7,679 nucleotides of DNA, taken from the NCBI GenBank assembly GCA_003070825.1, contig QBLP01000077.1, positions 1 through 7,679 on the forward strand. The letters are read 5' to 3'. This DNA is from Halanaerobium sp. (GTDB taxonomy: Bacteria > Bacillota > Halanaerobiia > Halanaerobiales > Halanaerobiaceae). Shown piece after piece: positions 1-6,523 of the stretch. Position 1 is the first letter of the stretch; every line of letters begins with the position of its first letter. The notes beneath the pieces were generated by a model. It worked only from the letters and a program-made list of their open reading frames with translations. It did not search any database and was not told the origin of the DNA. Both the position numbers and the translations under genes were made by a program.

Positions 1-11
1 TCATTCTACTG

Positions 12-950
12 CTATTTATAGCTAATCTGGGGATTAATAAAAACATAAATGATATCTACCAGCAGATTAACTAAAACAAAGAGGATCGATAAAATTAAGA
101 TTGAACCAAAAACCAGAGGTTGATCTCTGGCCTCAACTGCACTAACAGCCAGCCTGCCAACACCAGGCCAGGCAAAAACTGATTCAATTAAAATTGCTCC
201 CCCAAACATCATAGCCAGCTGATTTCCTATATTAGTTATAATTGGAATCAAAGCATTCCGAAAAGCATGTTTTAAAATAATAATTTTTTCCGCCACTCCT
301 TTAGAACGCGCTGTTACCAGATAATCTTCTTTCATTATATCAAGCATTGAAGATCTCGTTATTCTACTGGTTGAAGCAATCATAACTGTGCTCAAAGCGA
401 AAGCTGGTAAAATTAAATGTCTCAAACCGCTGAGAGTCCAGATGCGTCCACCATAACCCGAAGAAGGCAGAAAAGGTAAATAGACTGAAAATATATAGAT
501 AAAAATAATTCCTGTAAAAAAAGCCGGCACCGAAATACCAATAGTAGCAATAAACATACTGACCAAATCAAATAGCGAATTTTTTTTAACTGCAGCAATA
601 ACTCCTGTGGGGATTGCTACCAGAACGGCAATGATCATTGAAAGTAGGCCTAGTTCAATTGTAGCTGTTAGCCGGCGGCTGATAATATTTATTACTTCAT
701 CTCCATAATAGATAGAATCGAGTTCTCCTGTCAGGAAATTTCTCAGCATTAAAAAGTATCTAACATGAAATGGCTCATTAAAACCAAATTTTTCATTTAA
801 AGCTTCCACTGCCGCTGGAGTTGCATTTGTACCCAGCATCATTGCGGCTGGATTTCCAGGAACCAGCTGCATAATTCCAAATAAAATTAAAGAAACACCA
901 ATCACAACCGGTATCAGCCAGAGCAGTCTTTTAATTATATAAGCAAACAA
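12..950 (-). CDS. DppB/OppB-type peptide ABC transporter permease
   Basis: Inner-membrane permease of the binding-protein-dependent transporter family that carries di-/oligopeptides, nickel or related solutes. With the TTG start at 950 it has 312 residues, normal for DppB. Visible features are the family opening (MFAYIIKRLLWLIP, first membrane helix about 9-29), the PGNP motif at 31-34, further helices around 99-121, 130-157, 178-194, 240-258 and 282-305, and the cytoplasmic EAA loop at about 208-236 (DYLVTARSKG, then HAFRNALIP), which contacts the ATPase. A GTG in frame at 959 could also start it, but that GTG lies inside the Shine-Dalgarno AGAGGTG, whereas TTG-950 sits 6 bases after it and gives the usual family N-terminus. 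It is 123 bases downstream of the binding-protein gene, separated by a hairpin. The gene ends 11 bases from the window edge; the partner permease and ATPases should lie beyond it. Family is sure; substrate is not. Confidence 0.93.
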   Translation of the reverse strand: MFAYIIKRLLWLIPVVIGVSLILFGIMQLVPGNPAAMMLGTNATPAAVEALNEKFGFNEPFHVRYFLMLRNFLTGELDSIYYGDEVINIISRRLTATIELGLLSMIIAVLVAIPTGVIAAVKKNSLFDLVSMFIATIGISVPAFFTGIIFIYIFSVYLPFLPSSGYGGRIWTLSGLRHLILPAFALSTVMIASTSRITRSSMLDIMKEDYLVTARSKGVAEKIIILKHAFRNALIPIITNIGNQLAMMFGGAILIESVFAWPGVGRLAVSAVEARDQPLVFGSILILSILFVLVNLLVDIIYVFINPQISYK

Positions 951-956
951 ATTGTT

Positions 957-962
957 CACCTC
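957..962 (-). promoter_or_regulatory. Ribosome-binding site that decides the permease start
   Basis: On the minus strand AGAGGTG runs 963-957 (GAGGTG 962-957). It is 6 bases upstream of TTG at 950-948, a proper spacing. The in-frame GTG at 959-957 is part of this site and has no other ribosome-binding site before it, so it is unlikely to be the start. Confidence 0.65.
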
Positions 963-967
963 TTTCT

Positions 968-1005
968 AAAAAGACTATGCAGATAGACTTAACTATCTGC
1001 ATAGT
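968..1005 (-). terminator. Intercistronic hairpin with U-tract (partial terminator or RNA stabiliser)
   Basis: The arms 974-986 and 993-1005 form a perfect 13-bp inverted repeat (ACTATGCAGATAG and its complement) around a 6-base loop. In minus-strand transcripts it is followed by C and then five U residues (972-968), so it looks like a rho-independent terminator of moderate strength. It lies after the binding-protein gene and before the permease of the same operon. It probably lets part of the transcription through and protects the 3' end of the upstream message, raising binding protein over permease. No promoter was recognised between it and the permease. Confidence 0.75.
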
Positions 1006-1073
1006 AATTTAAATGATTTATCTTTTTATTTATAAAGCTATTTATTCTGATTTGATTTTCTTAATCTCCTCAA

Positions 1074-2621
1074 CTACTCCTTATAAACATTGGCTGTTGG
1101 AGTAACCAGAGGAATTAAAAGTGAATTTCCAGGTTCCAGTTCTCTAACATTGTCCTGCATTACATAGATCTGAGTAGAGTGAGCAAGCGGGTGGAAAACA
1201 AGATCTTCAACCAATACTTTTCTCAGAACTTTGTTGTACAGCTCTTCTCTTTCAGCCTGATTGGAAATTGCTCTTGCTTCTTCTAACCACTGATCTACCT
1301 CTTCATCTGAATAAAAAGCTCTGTTTAAAGCTCCACCTTCATCAGGAGATTTAAAGAATCTGTATAACCAGTAATCAGGGTCCGGATCAGAAACAAATCT
1401 TAAGAAGAACATGCCAATTTCTCCACGTCCCAGCATATCCCACATTGTACCAAATTCCATGGCCTGTACTTCTGCATCAAGACCTGCCTGATTTAAAGCA
1501 GTTACCATTGCTTCTGCAGTTTTCACCTGATTTGGTCTGCTATTTGAAACATAGACCTGAGCTACATAATCTTCAGCAATCACACCATCAGCCTTCAATT
1601 CCTCAAATTTCTGAGCGGCAGCTTCCGGATCAAAACCAACGGCATTTTCCTTTAAAAATTCTCTTTCTTCCGGCCAGAGTGTTGGAGGAAGCATTGAATA
1701 TGCCCTCTCTCCTAGAATACCAAAAACCTGTGGTATAATCTGGTCAAAAGGAACTGCCTGAATCACAGCCTCTCTAAACTTACGCTCATGGGTAGGCTCC
1801 ATTTTAAAATTAAAGCCTAAGAAATTAATTCCAGCACCTGCGGCAGATTTGACCTGATAATCAGGATTATCAGTAAATGATTCCAGCTGTCCTACATCAA
1901 GATTAACACCGAAGTCAATTCCACCACTGCGGAGTTCCATTGCCTGAGTTGCAGACTCAGGAATTGATCTGATAACTAATTCTTTAATGTTTGGAACCTT
2001 ATTCCAGTGATCTTCAAAAGCTGATAAAACTATCTGGTTACCGGCATCCCACTCTTCCATTTTGAAAGGACCGGCACCTATTGGATTGCGTCCAAGTTCT
2101 TCGTCGCCAACCTCTTCAGCATAATCTTTTGGAACTATACCAAAGGTCATAGCCAGAATAAATGGTGCATAGGGTTCACTTAATGTAAATTTAATTGTAT
2201 AATCATCAAGTACTTCAATGCTTTCAACAGATTCAATTTTAGCTCTTAAACCTGAGCCATAATCTGGATCTAAAATCCGCTGATAGGTGTATTCTACGTC
2301 TTCAGCAGTTAGTTCCTGACCATTGTGGAACATTACGCCTTCTCTTAAATTAAAAGTGTATTCCAGACCATCTTCTGATATTGTCCAATCCTCTGCAATA
2401 CCCGGCACAATTTTATTTGCCTCGCCATATTCTACCAGTCCATCAAATAATAAAGAAGCAACTCTTTCGTTAACAGAAATAGTTGTTTCGCCGGGGTCAA
2501 GATTACTTACCTCATCCTCAATCCCCATCACAAATCTTTCAGTTTCTTGAGCCTGGACAGCAGAAAAAATTGAAACCATAAATAAAGAAACCATTAATAA
2601 AACCAAAAACTTATTTTTCAT
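1074..2621 (-). CDS. Family-5 (DppA/OppA-type) periplasmic peptide-binding protein
   Basis: Extracytoplasmic solute receptor that delivers a peptide-like ligand to the adjacent permease. It has 515 residues, typical for SBP_bac_5. The signal peptide is MKNK, then a hydrophobic core at about 5-20, then VQA at 22-24 with predicted cleavage before Q25. There is no cysteine at the cleavage site, so it is a soluble periplasmic protein rather than a lipoprotein. Family marks include LDPGETT at 41-47, the signature around 80-116 (LEYTFNLREGVMFHNGQ, LTAEDVEYTYQRIL), the NPIGAGPFK block, and the C-terminal DPDPDYWLYRFF and YSDEEVDQWLEEA blocks. The ATG at 2621 has a perfect AAGGAGG 7 bases upstream (2635-2629). 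The gap to the upstream hydrolase is 34 bases with no promoter recognised, so they are cotranscribed. The protein is rich in Glu and Asp. Ligand could be an oligopeptide, a gamma-glutamyl compound or another solute; homology alone does not decide. Confidence 0.93.
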   Translation of the reverse strand: MKNKFLVLLMVSLFMVSIFSAVQAQETERFVMGIEDEVSNLDPGETTISVNERVASLLFDGLVEYGEANKIVPGIAEDWTISEDGLEYTFNLREGVMFHNGQELTAEDVEYTYQRILDPDYGSGLRAKIESVESIEVLDDYTIKFTLSEPYAPFILAMTFGIVPKDYAEEVGDEELGRNPIGAGPFKMEEWDAGNQIVLSAFEDHWNKVPNIKELVIRSIPESATQAMELRSGGIDFGVNLDVGQLESFTDNPDYQVKSAAGAGINFLGFNFKMEPTHERKFREAVIQAVPFDQIIPQVFGILGERAYSMLPPTLWPEEREFLKENAVGFDPEAAAQKFEELKADGVIAEDYVAQVYVSNSRPNQVKTAEAMVTALNQAGLDAEVQAMEFGTMWDMLGRGEIGMFFLRFVSDPDPDYWLYRFFKSPDEGGALNRAFYSDEEVDQWLEEARAISNQAEREELYNKVLRKVLVEDLVFHPLAHSTQIYVMQDNVRELEPGNSLLIPLVTPTANVYKE

Positions 2622-2655
2622 TATACTTCCTCCTTAAAATACTCCTCTTAATTAT

Positions 2656-3432
2656 TTACTTATTATTTTCTTTTCTAGTCTGATTCACAAAATCAACAAA
2701 ATCTTTAAATAGTTTTAATTGAATGGGATCTTTAGCAGCCATCATCTCCGGATGCCACTGAACTCCAACTAAATATGGATAATTGGGATCTTCAATTCCT
2801 TCTACAAATCCATCAGGAGCAACAGCTGAAACCTTTAAACCTTCACCAACCTCATCCACAGCCTGATGATGATAGGAATTTACAGCTACCTCATCACCAG
2901 CAAAAACCCTGGCCAACCTTGTATTTTCCTTGATTTCCAGCTTATGAGTTTTATAATATTTAGGAACCATTAAAGCCATATGAGGTATTTTACTTTCATC
3001 ATTATTACCGCAGACATCAACCTTTAAAGTACCTCCATAGAGAATATTTAATAGTTGAAAGCCCCGACAGATACCAAGAATTGGTTTTTTCATTTCCATT
3101 GCCATCTGTAAAATTTTAAGCTCCCAGCGATCTCTCTCAGGTGAAATATTTCCCAGATACTTCTGCGGATAGGAATTATAAAGTGCAGGGTCAATGTCAC
3201 TTCCCCCTGGCAGAACTACCCCATCAACTTCATCAAGGAATTCTCTAATATACTGCTCGTCTTCGCTCCTTGATTCAATATAGGGCATAATCATAGGTAA
3301 AGCACCCGCCATACTTAAGGCTTCAGAATAATCCTGAGTTACAAGAGAAAATTCTACTCCCTCGAGCTTATACTGCTCCCCCATTTTTTCTGTTGGAATT
3401 TTAAATGATGTAATCAAAATTTTTGGATACAT
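2656..3432 (-). CDS. Gamma-glutamyl hydrolase, class-I glutamine amidotransferase-like (peptidase C26, PuuD-type)
   Basis: Cytoplasmic hydrolase of gamma-glutamyl amide bonds; family members cleave gamma-glutamyl-GABA or other gamma-glutamyl amides to glutamate and an amine. It has 258 residues, the usual length. Motifs in order: VVLPGGSDIDP at 72-82; RDRWELK at 100-106; the nucleophile elbow LGICRGFQLLN at 119-129 with Cys122; SYHHQAVDEV at 186-195; and VGVQWHPEMM at 222-231 with His227 and Glu229 completing the Cys-His-Glu triad. All catalytic residues are intact. No signal peptide is seen. The ATG at 3432 follows GGAGG (3443-3439) by 6 bases. It is the first gene after a consensus promoter and precedes a peptide-type transporter, which suggests that it processes the imported solute. 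A role in polyamine (Puu) breakdown is possible, but no other puu gene is visible. Confidence 0.9.
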   Translation of the reverse strand: MYPKILITSFKIPTEKMGEQYKLEGVEFSLVTQDYSEALSMAGALPMIMPYIESRSEDEQYIREFLDEVDGVVLPGGSDIDPALYNSYPQKYLGNISPERDRWELKILQMAMEMKKPILGICRGFQLLNILYGGTLKVDVCGNNDESKIPHMALMVPKYYKTHKLEIKENTRLARVFAGDEVAVNSYHHQAVDEVGEGLKVSAVAPDGFVEGIEDPNYPYLVGVQWHPEMMAAKDPIQLKLFKDFVDFVNQTRKENNK

Positions 3433-3498
3433 TTTTTTCCTCCATCTAAATCAATATTTTCTTTGATATCCGTTTTTTAAAATTTTAGCTGGAAATTT

Positions 3499-3513
3499 AT
3501 ATAAAAATTATAT
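3499..3513. promoter_or_regulatory. AT-rich palindrome at the promoter start region (possible operator)
   Basis: ATATAA at 3499-3504 and TTATAT at 3508-3513 form a perfect 6-bp inverted repeat around AAA. It covers the -10 box and the expected transcription start of the hydrolase/peptide-transporter operon, where a repressor would act. It is made only of A and T in an AT-rich gap, so chance is a serious alternative. Confidence 0.25.
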
Positions 3514-3535
3514 CAATCTTTAGTAAATCTGTCAA
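3507..3535 (-). promoter_or_regulatory. Consensus sigma-70/sigma-A promoter of the hydrolase/peptide-transporter operon
   Basis: On the minus strand the -35 box TTGACA (3535-3530) and the -10 box TATAAT (3512-3507) are both perfect matches, separated by exactly 17 bases. A TG one base upstream of TATAAT adds an extended -10. Transcription should start near 3500, leaving a leader of about 68 bases before the ATG at 3432. I recognised no riboswitch or leader-peptide structure in it. So strong a promoter normally needs a repressor if the operon is not constitutive. Confidence 0.85.
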
Positions 3536-3551
3536 CTTTGAATAATCACTC

Positions 3552-3572
3552 TTAGCTGCTGGAATCAGCTAA
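3552..3572 (-). terminator. Short hairpin at the end of the small xdhC-like gene (weak terminator candidate)
   Basis: TTAGCTG (3552-3558) and CAGCTAA (3566-3572) form a perfect 7-bp inverted repeat with a 7-base loop that includes part of the stop codon at 3567-3565. In minus-strand transcripts the bases after it (GAGTGATTATTC) are not a clear U-tract, so intrinsic termination would be weak. It marks the boundary between the two units and lies 16 bases before the -35 box of the next operon. Confidence 0.35.
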
Positions 3573-3879
3573 TAATTTGAATAAAAATATCTATCTGTCC
3601 ACCACAAACCCATCCTATTTCAGCCGCCTCTTTACGGGTTAAAGTCAGTTTTATTTTTTTAGATTTTCCGCTCTTGATTAAGTCTAGAGATTTTTCGATT
3701 ACAGTCTTTTCATCTTTTCCTCCGCCAATACTGCCAAAAGTATCTCCGTTTTCAGTAATTAACATTTCAGTCCCTGTATTGCGGGGAGAAGAACTTTTTG
3801 CCTGAACAATAAAAGCTCGGGCCAGTTTAATATTCTCTTTTTTTAAGCTGATAATTTTTTCTAAAATCTCTTTTCGCAC
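3565..3879 (-). CDS. Stand-alone XdhC/CoxI N-terminal-type domain protein
   Basis: A 104-residue protein matching the XdhC_CoxI domain, which in XdhC proteins takes part in binding molybdenum cofactor and handing its sulfurated form to xanthine-dehydrogenase-like enzymes. Visible family marks are SSSPRNTGTEMLI at 29-41, GDTFGSIGGGKDE at 45-57 and WVCGGQIDIFI at 90-100, with the conserved Cys92. The Rossmann domain that follows this domain in full-length XdhC is absent and is encoded by the upstream gene instead. The GTG start at 3879 overlaps the upstream TAG stop (TAGTG) and is preceded 7 bases away by a strong AGGAGGG (3893-3887), so translational coupling is likely. It is a complete small gene, not a fragment: it has its own ribosome-binding site, start, stop and intact motifs. 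The exact biochemical role of the isolated domain is inferred. Confidence 0.82.
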   Translation of the reverse strand: MRKEILEKIISLKKENIKLARAFIVQAKSSSPRNTGTEMLITENGDTFGSIGGGKDEKTVIEKSLDLIKSGKSKKIKLTLTRKEAAEIGWVCGGQIDIFIQIIS

Positions 3880-4655
3880 TACCTATCCCTCCTGACAGCA
3901 ACTATCTGGGCTGCAATTGCCACCGCAATTTCTGCAGGTGTCTCACTACCTATATCAAGCCCTATTGGGGCATGTACTTCTGCCAGTTTTTCTTCACTAA
4001 TTCCATCGTCCTGCAGTTGATCATAAACTGTTTTGATCTTTCGGGAACTTCCAATCATCCCAATGTAAGGAGCTTCAGAATTAATGACATTTTTTAATAC
4101 CTGATAATCATGCTGATGTCCCCTGGTGACAATTACTAAATAATCATTATCTCCAATTTTTGCACTGGCAAAATAATCACTGTAAGGTAGGAGCAAAAGC
4201 TGATCAGCGGTTGGAAATCTATCAAAATTCAAAAACTCTTCTCGGTCATCCACAACTGTAATACTAAAATCTAAAAGACTGCAGATCTTAACCAGCGGCT
4301 CTGCAATATGGCCTGCTCCAAATACTATTAAATGAGGCTGGTCAACTACCGGCTCCAGAAAAAATTCCAGCTTATTATCTGAGTCTAAATTAATCTCCTT
4401 TAGCTGAGAATCAGTATTTTTTTCTTCCCCGACAGCTAAAATTTGATTTTTTAAATCTGCATTTAGAAAAAATCTCTCCAGTTCATTTTCAAGCTCATCA
4501 GATGAAAACTCTATTATTCCTTCTTCATCAAATAAAAACATCTCACCAAGTAAATTTTCGGATATTTCTTCACTTTCAATATCTGTCAGCACTGCGGTCA
4601 AAATCTTTTTACTGCCCTGTAATTCGTTGAAGACTTTTTTAAAAAAGTTTTCCAT
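3879..4655 (-). CDS. XdhC-family molybdenum hydroxylase maturation protein (Rossmann domain)
   Basis: A 258-residue cytoplasmic protein whose C-terminal part (about 106-255) is a clear XdhC Rossmann domain: LIVFGAGHIAEPL at 109-121, VVDDREEF at 134-141, VTRGHQHD at 176-183, YIGMIGSSRK at 197-206 and HAPIGLDIGSETPAEIAVAI at 228-247. Its first 100 residues align in position with the XdhC/CoxI N-domain, but the SxxPR, GGG and CGG motifs are missing; that region is acidic and diverged. The intact domain is the next gene, so the pair probably acts together in loading sulfurated molybdenum cofactor into a hydroxylase. The ATG at 4655 has GGAG (4662-4659) just upstream, only 3 bases away. The 63-base gap after the ATPase gene has no clear promoter, so it is probably part of the transporter operon. 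Which enzyme it serves is not visible here. Confidence 0.88.
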   Translation of the reverse strand: MENFFKKVFNELQGSKKILTAVLTDIESEEISENLLGEMFLFDEEGIIEFSSDELENELERFFLNADLKNQILAVGEEKNTDSQLKEINLDSDNKLEFFLEPVVDQPHLIVFGAGHIAEPLVKICSLLDFSITVVDDREEFLNFDRFPTADQLLLLPYSDYFASAKIGDNDYLVIVTRGHQHDYQVLKNVINSEAPYIGMIGSSRKIKTVYDQLQDDGISEEKLAEVHAPIGLDIGSETPAEIAVAIAAQIVAVRRDR

Positions 4656-4718
4656 CTACTCCACATCCCTTCATTTAAAATTCTAACTTCAATAATTTAA
4701 AGTTGTTTTTAGTGAAGT

Positions 4719-5498
4719 TCAAGCTTCCTGTCTCAGCAATCTACTTTTTTGAAAAGCCAGAGAAAAGATTGAGTTTTCTTTATTAATCTCTATTTCATAA
4801 GCTCTGCTCAAATTCTCAGCTGTCATAACATTTTCTACCAAACCTGCGGCAATAATCCTACCTGATTTTAAAATAATTACCCGATCTGAATACTGAGCGG
4901 CAAGATTTGGATCATGTAGAGCTGTTAGTACTGTTTTTCCCTTTGCGGTCAGTTCCCGCATAATCTTTAAAATAAGGTGAGTGTTTTTAAAATCAAGGTG
5001 TGAGTTTGGCTCATCTAAAAATAAATAACTGCTTTTCTGCATCAAAGCCCGGGCTATCAAGACGAGCTGTCTTTCTCCACCTGAAATTTTATTAAAGCTT
5101 TTATTCTTTAAATCTGATATCTCAAGCTCAGCCAGAATCTCTTCTGCCTTCTGCCTCTCTTTTTCTCCCGGTTCTTCAGAAAATGCAAGCCAGGGATTGA
5201 TCCCCATCAAAACCATATCCAGAACCTGATAATCAAAAACATTCTGACTTTCCTGAGAAACAACAGCAATTTTTTGAGCAATTTCTTTTTTAGTCATCTT
5301 TTTTATATTTTCTCCATCGAGTAGTATTTTTCCTGCATCAGGAGTCAATAATCCCTGCATACATTGAAAAAATGTGGTTTTCCCAGATCCATTTGCCCCC
5401 AGAATAGAGATAAAGTCTCCTCTTGCTGCCTTGAAATTTATATTTTTTAAGACTTTTTGGTCAGAATAAAAAAAATTAAGATTATTGCTTACTAACAT
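4719..5498 (-). CDS. FecE/BtuD-type ABC transporter ATPase, probably molybdate/tungstate
   Basis: ATP-hydrolysing subunit of the type-II importer encoded by the two upstream genes. From the ATG at 5498 it has 259 residues, normal for the family. Walker A GANGSGKT lies at 34-41, the Q-loop glutamine at 82, the signature ISGGERQ at 138-144 (isoleucine in place of the more usual leucine), Walker B LFLDEP at 159-164, the D-loop SHLD at 166-169 and the switch His195. All ATPase residues are present. A GTG at 5507 in frame could extend it by three residues, but it lies inside the ribosome-binding site GGGTGG (5509-5504). The ATG at 5498 is 5 bases after that site and overlaps the permease stop as TAATG, so it is the better start. 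Substrate comes from context only. Confidence 0.92.
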   Translation of the reverse strand: MLVSNNLNFFYSDQKVLKNINFKAARGDFISILGANGSGKTTFFQCMQGLLTPDAGKILLDGENIKKMTKKEIAQKIAVVSQESQNVFDYQVLDMVLMGINPWLAFSEEPGEKERQKAEEILAELEISDLKNKSFNKISGGERQLVLIARALMQKSSYLFLDEPNSHLDFKNTHLILKIMRELTAKGKTVLTALHDPNLAAQYSDRVIILKSGRIIAAGLVENVMTAENLSRAYEIEINKENSIFSLAFQKSRLLRQEA

Positions 5499-6520
5499 TA
5501 ATTCCACCCGCTCTCTTTTTTGGTAATTAGTAAATAGGCAAAAAATGGAGCTCCAATTAAAGCAGTTATAATACTAATTGGAATTTCTGCCCCACTTATC
5601 GTTCGGGCAAGGTTATCCATTAAAAGAAGGCTTAAGCCGCCCAGCAGTGCAGAAGCAGGCAGATAATACTTATATTTATTTCCAACTATAAACCTTGCAA
5701 TATGAGGAATAACAAGTCCAATCCAGCTAACCTGTCCGGCGGCAGCAGTAGCTGCTGCAACCATGATTGTTGAAAATACAATTACAATCATTCTTATCTT
5801 TTCTGTATCAACACCAAGAGCCGCTGCTTCTTTTTCCCCTAAAGAAAAGATATTCAGCTGCCAGCGTAAAAACAAAATTACTGTTAAAGAGATAATTACT
5901 ACCGGTAAGAGCAGATAAAATTCCTGCCAGCCGCTCCGGGAAAATCCGCCCATTAGATAAAAAACTATTCCCGGCAGATTCTGCATCGGATCTGCCAGAT
6001 ATTTTAAAAGAGAAACCAGAGCATTGGCCAGTGAAGAAACAACTATTCCGGCCAGAACCATAAACATTGCATTTTTTCCTCCCGCAAGCTTACTTAACCA
6101 ATAAGTTAAGGCAACTGCTGCTGTACCGGTAATAAAAGCAATTAAATAAACATAAAGAATTGAACCACTGCTGTAAAGTAGTCCCAGCGCCACTCCCAGC
6201 CCTGCCCCAGCTGAAACTCCTAAAATATCAGGTGAGACCAGCGGGTTGCGAAAAATATTCTGGTAGGCAGCTCCACTGATCGAAAGAGCAGCTCCTACAA
6301 GTACAACCGTTAAAATTCTGGGCAGGCGAATATAATAAAGCACTGACCAATCCGGATTATTAAATAAGGTCTCATAATCTCTACCAAGTAAATTATTAGT
6401 AATAGCTCCCAGATCAGATATGCTGAGCTCATAATTGCCGATCATCATTGAAATTAAAATCAAAACTATCAAGAGCAGACCGGTTATAAGTATTTTTTCA
6501 GCAGCGGTTATCTTCCTCAT
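5498..6520 (-). CDS. FecCD-family ABC transporter permease, probably molybdate/tungstate (MolB-like)
   Basis: Polytopic inner-membrane permease of the family that imports iron-siderophores, cobalamin, haem and, in the MolB branch, molybdate/tungstate. It has 340 residues, with about ten hydrophobic segments expected for the fold. Family marks are YIRLPRIL at 63-70, GAALSISGAAYQNIFRNPLV at 76-95, DILGVSAGAGLG at 98-109, NLPGIVFYLMGGFS at 181-194, the ATPase-contacting LGEKEAAALGVD at 227-238, GLVIPHIARFIVG at 268-280 and IPISIITALIGAPFF at 313-327. The ATG at 6520 comes 3 bases after the binding-protein stop; GGGAGGAG (6539-6532) lies 11 bases upstream, within the end of that gene. The last base of its stop codon is the first base of the ATPase start. 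The linked xdhC genes and the ModE-like operator favour an oxyanion over iron. Confidence 0.92.
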   Translation of the reverse strand: MRKITAAEKILITGLLLIVLILISMMIGNYELSISDLGAITNNLLGRDYETLFNNPDWSVLYYIRLPRILTVVLVGAALSISGAAYQNIFRNPLVSPDILGVSAGAGLGVALGLLYSSGSILYVYLIAFITGTAAVALTYWLSKLAGGKNAMFMVLAGIVVSSLANALVSLLKYLADPMQNLPGIVFYLMGGFSRSGWQEFYLLLPVVIISLTVILFLRWQLNIFSLGEKEAAALGVDTEKIRMIVIVFSTIMVAAATAAAGQVSWIGLVIPHIARFIVGNKYKYYLPASALLGGLSLLLMDNLARTISGAEIPISIITALIGAPFFAYLLITKKESGWN

Positions 6521-6523
6521 CGC

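Noticed and set aside
1..4. Possible start of the next gene (ATG at 4-2, expected DppC-type permease)
   Set aside because: The position suits the operon, but only one codon is visible and there is no convincing ribosome-binding site, so it cannot be called.
1445..1738. 97-residue plus-strand reading frame
   Set aside because: It lies wholly antisense to the family-5 receptor, has no recognisable domain, and its composition (many Pro, Leu, Gln, His) is that of a shadow frame.
2323..2550. 75-residue plus-strand reading frame
   Set aside because: Antisense to the N-terminal part of the same receptor gene, with no motif and no supporting context.
3433..3500. Riboswitch or leader peptide in the leader of the hydrolase operon
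   Set aside because: The leader is about 68 bases, AT-rich, without a recognisable aptamer, terminator or short coding frame with a ribosome-binding site.
3565..4655. The two xdhC-type genes as one frameshifted or broken gene
   Set aside because: The domain order is reversed, each has its own ribosome-binding site, and the small gene is complete with all motifs, so a simple frameshift cannot explain the pair.
4685..4719. 7-bp inverted repeat (AACTTCA / TGAAGTT) between the ATPase and xdhC genes
   Set aside because: The loop is 21 bases and no U-tract follows, so a terminator or attenuator is not supported; the two genes are probably cotranscribed.
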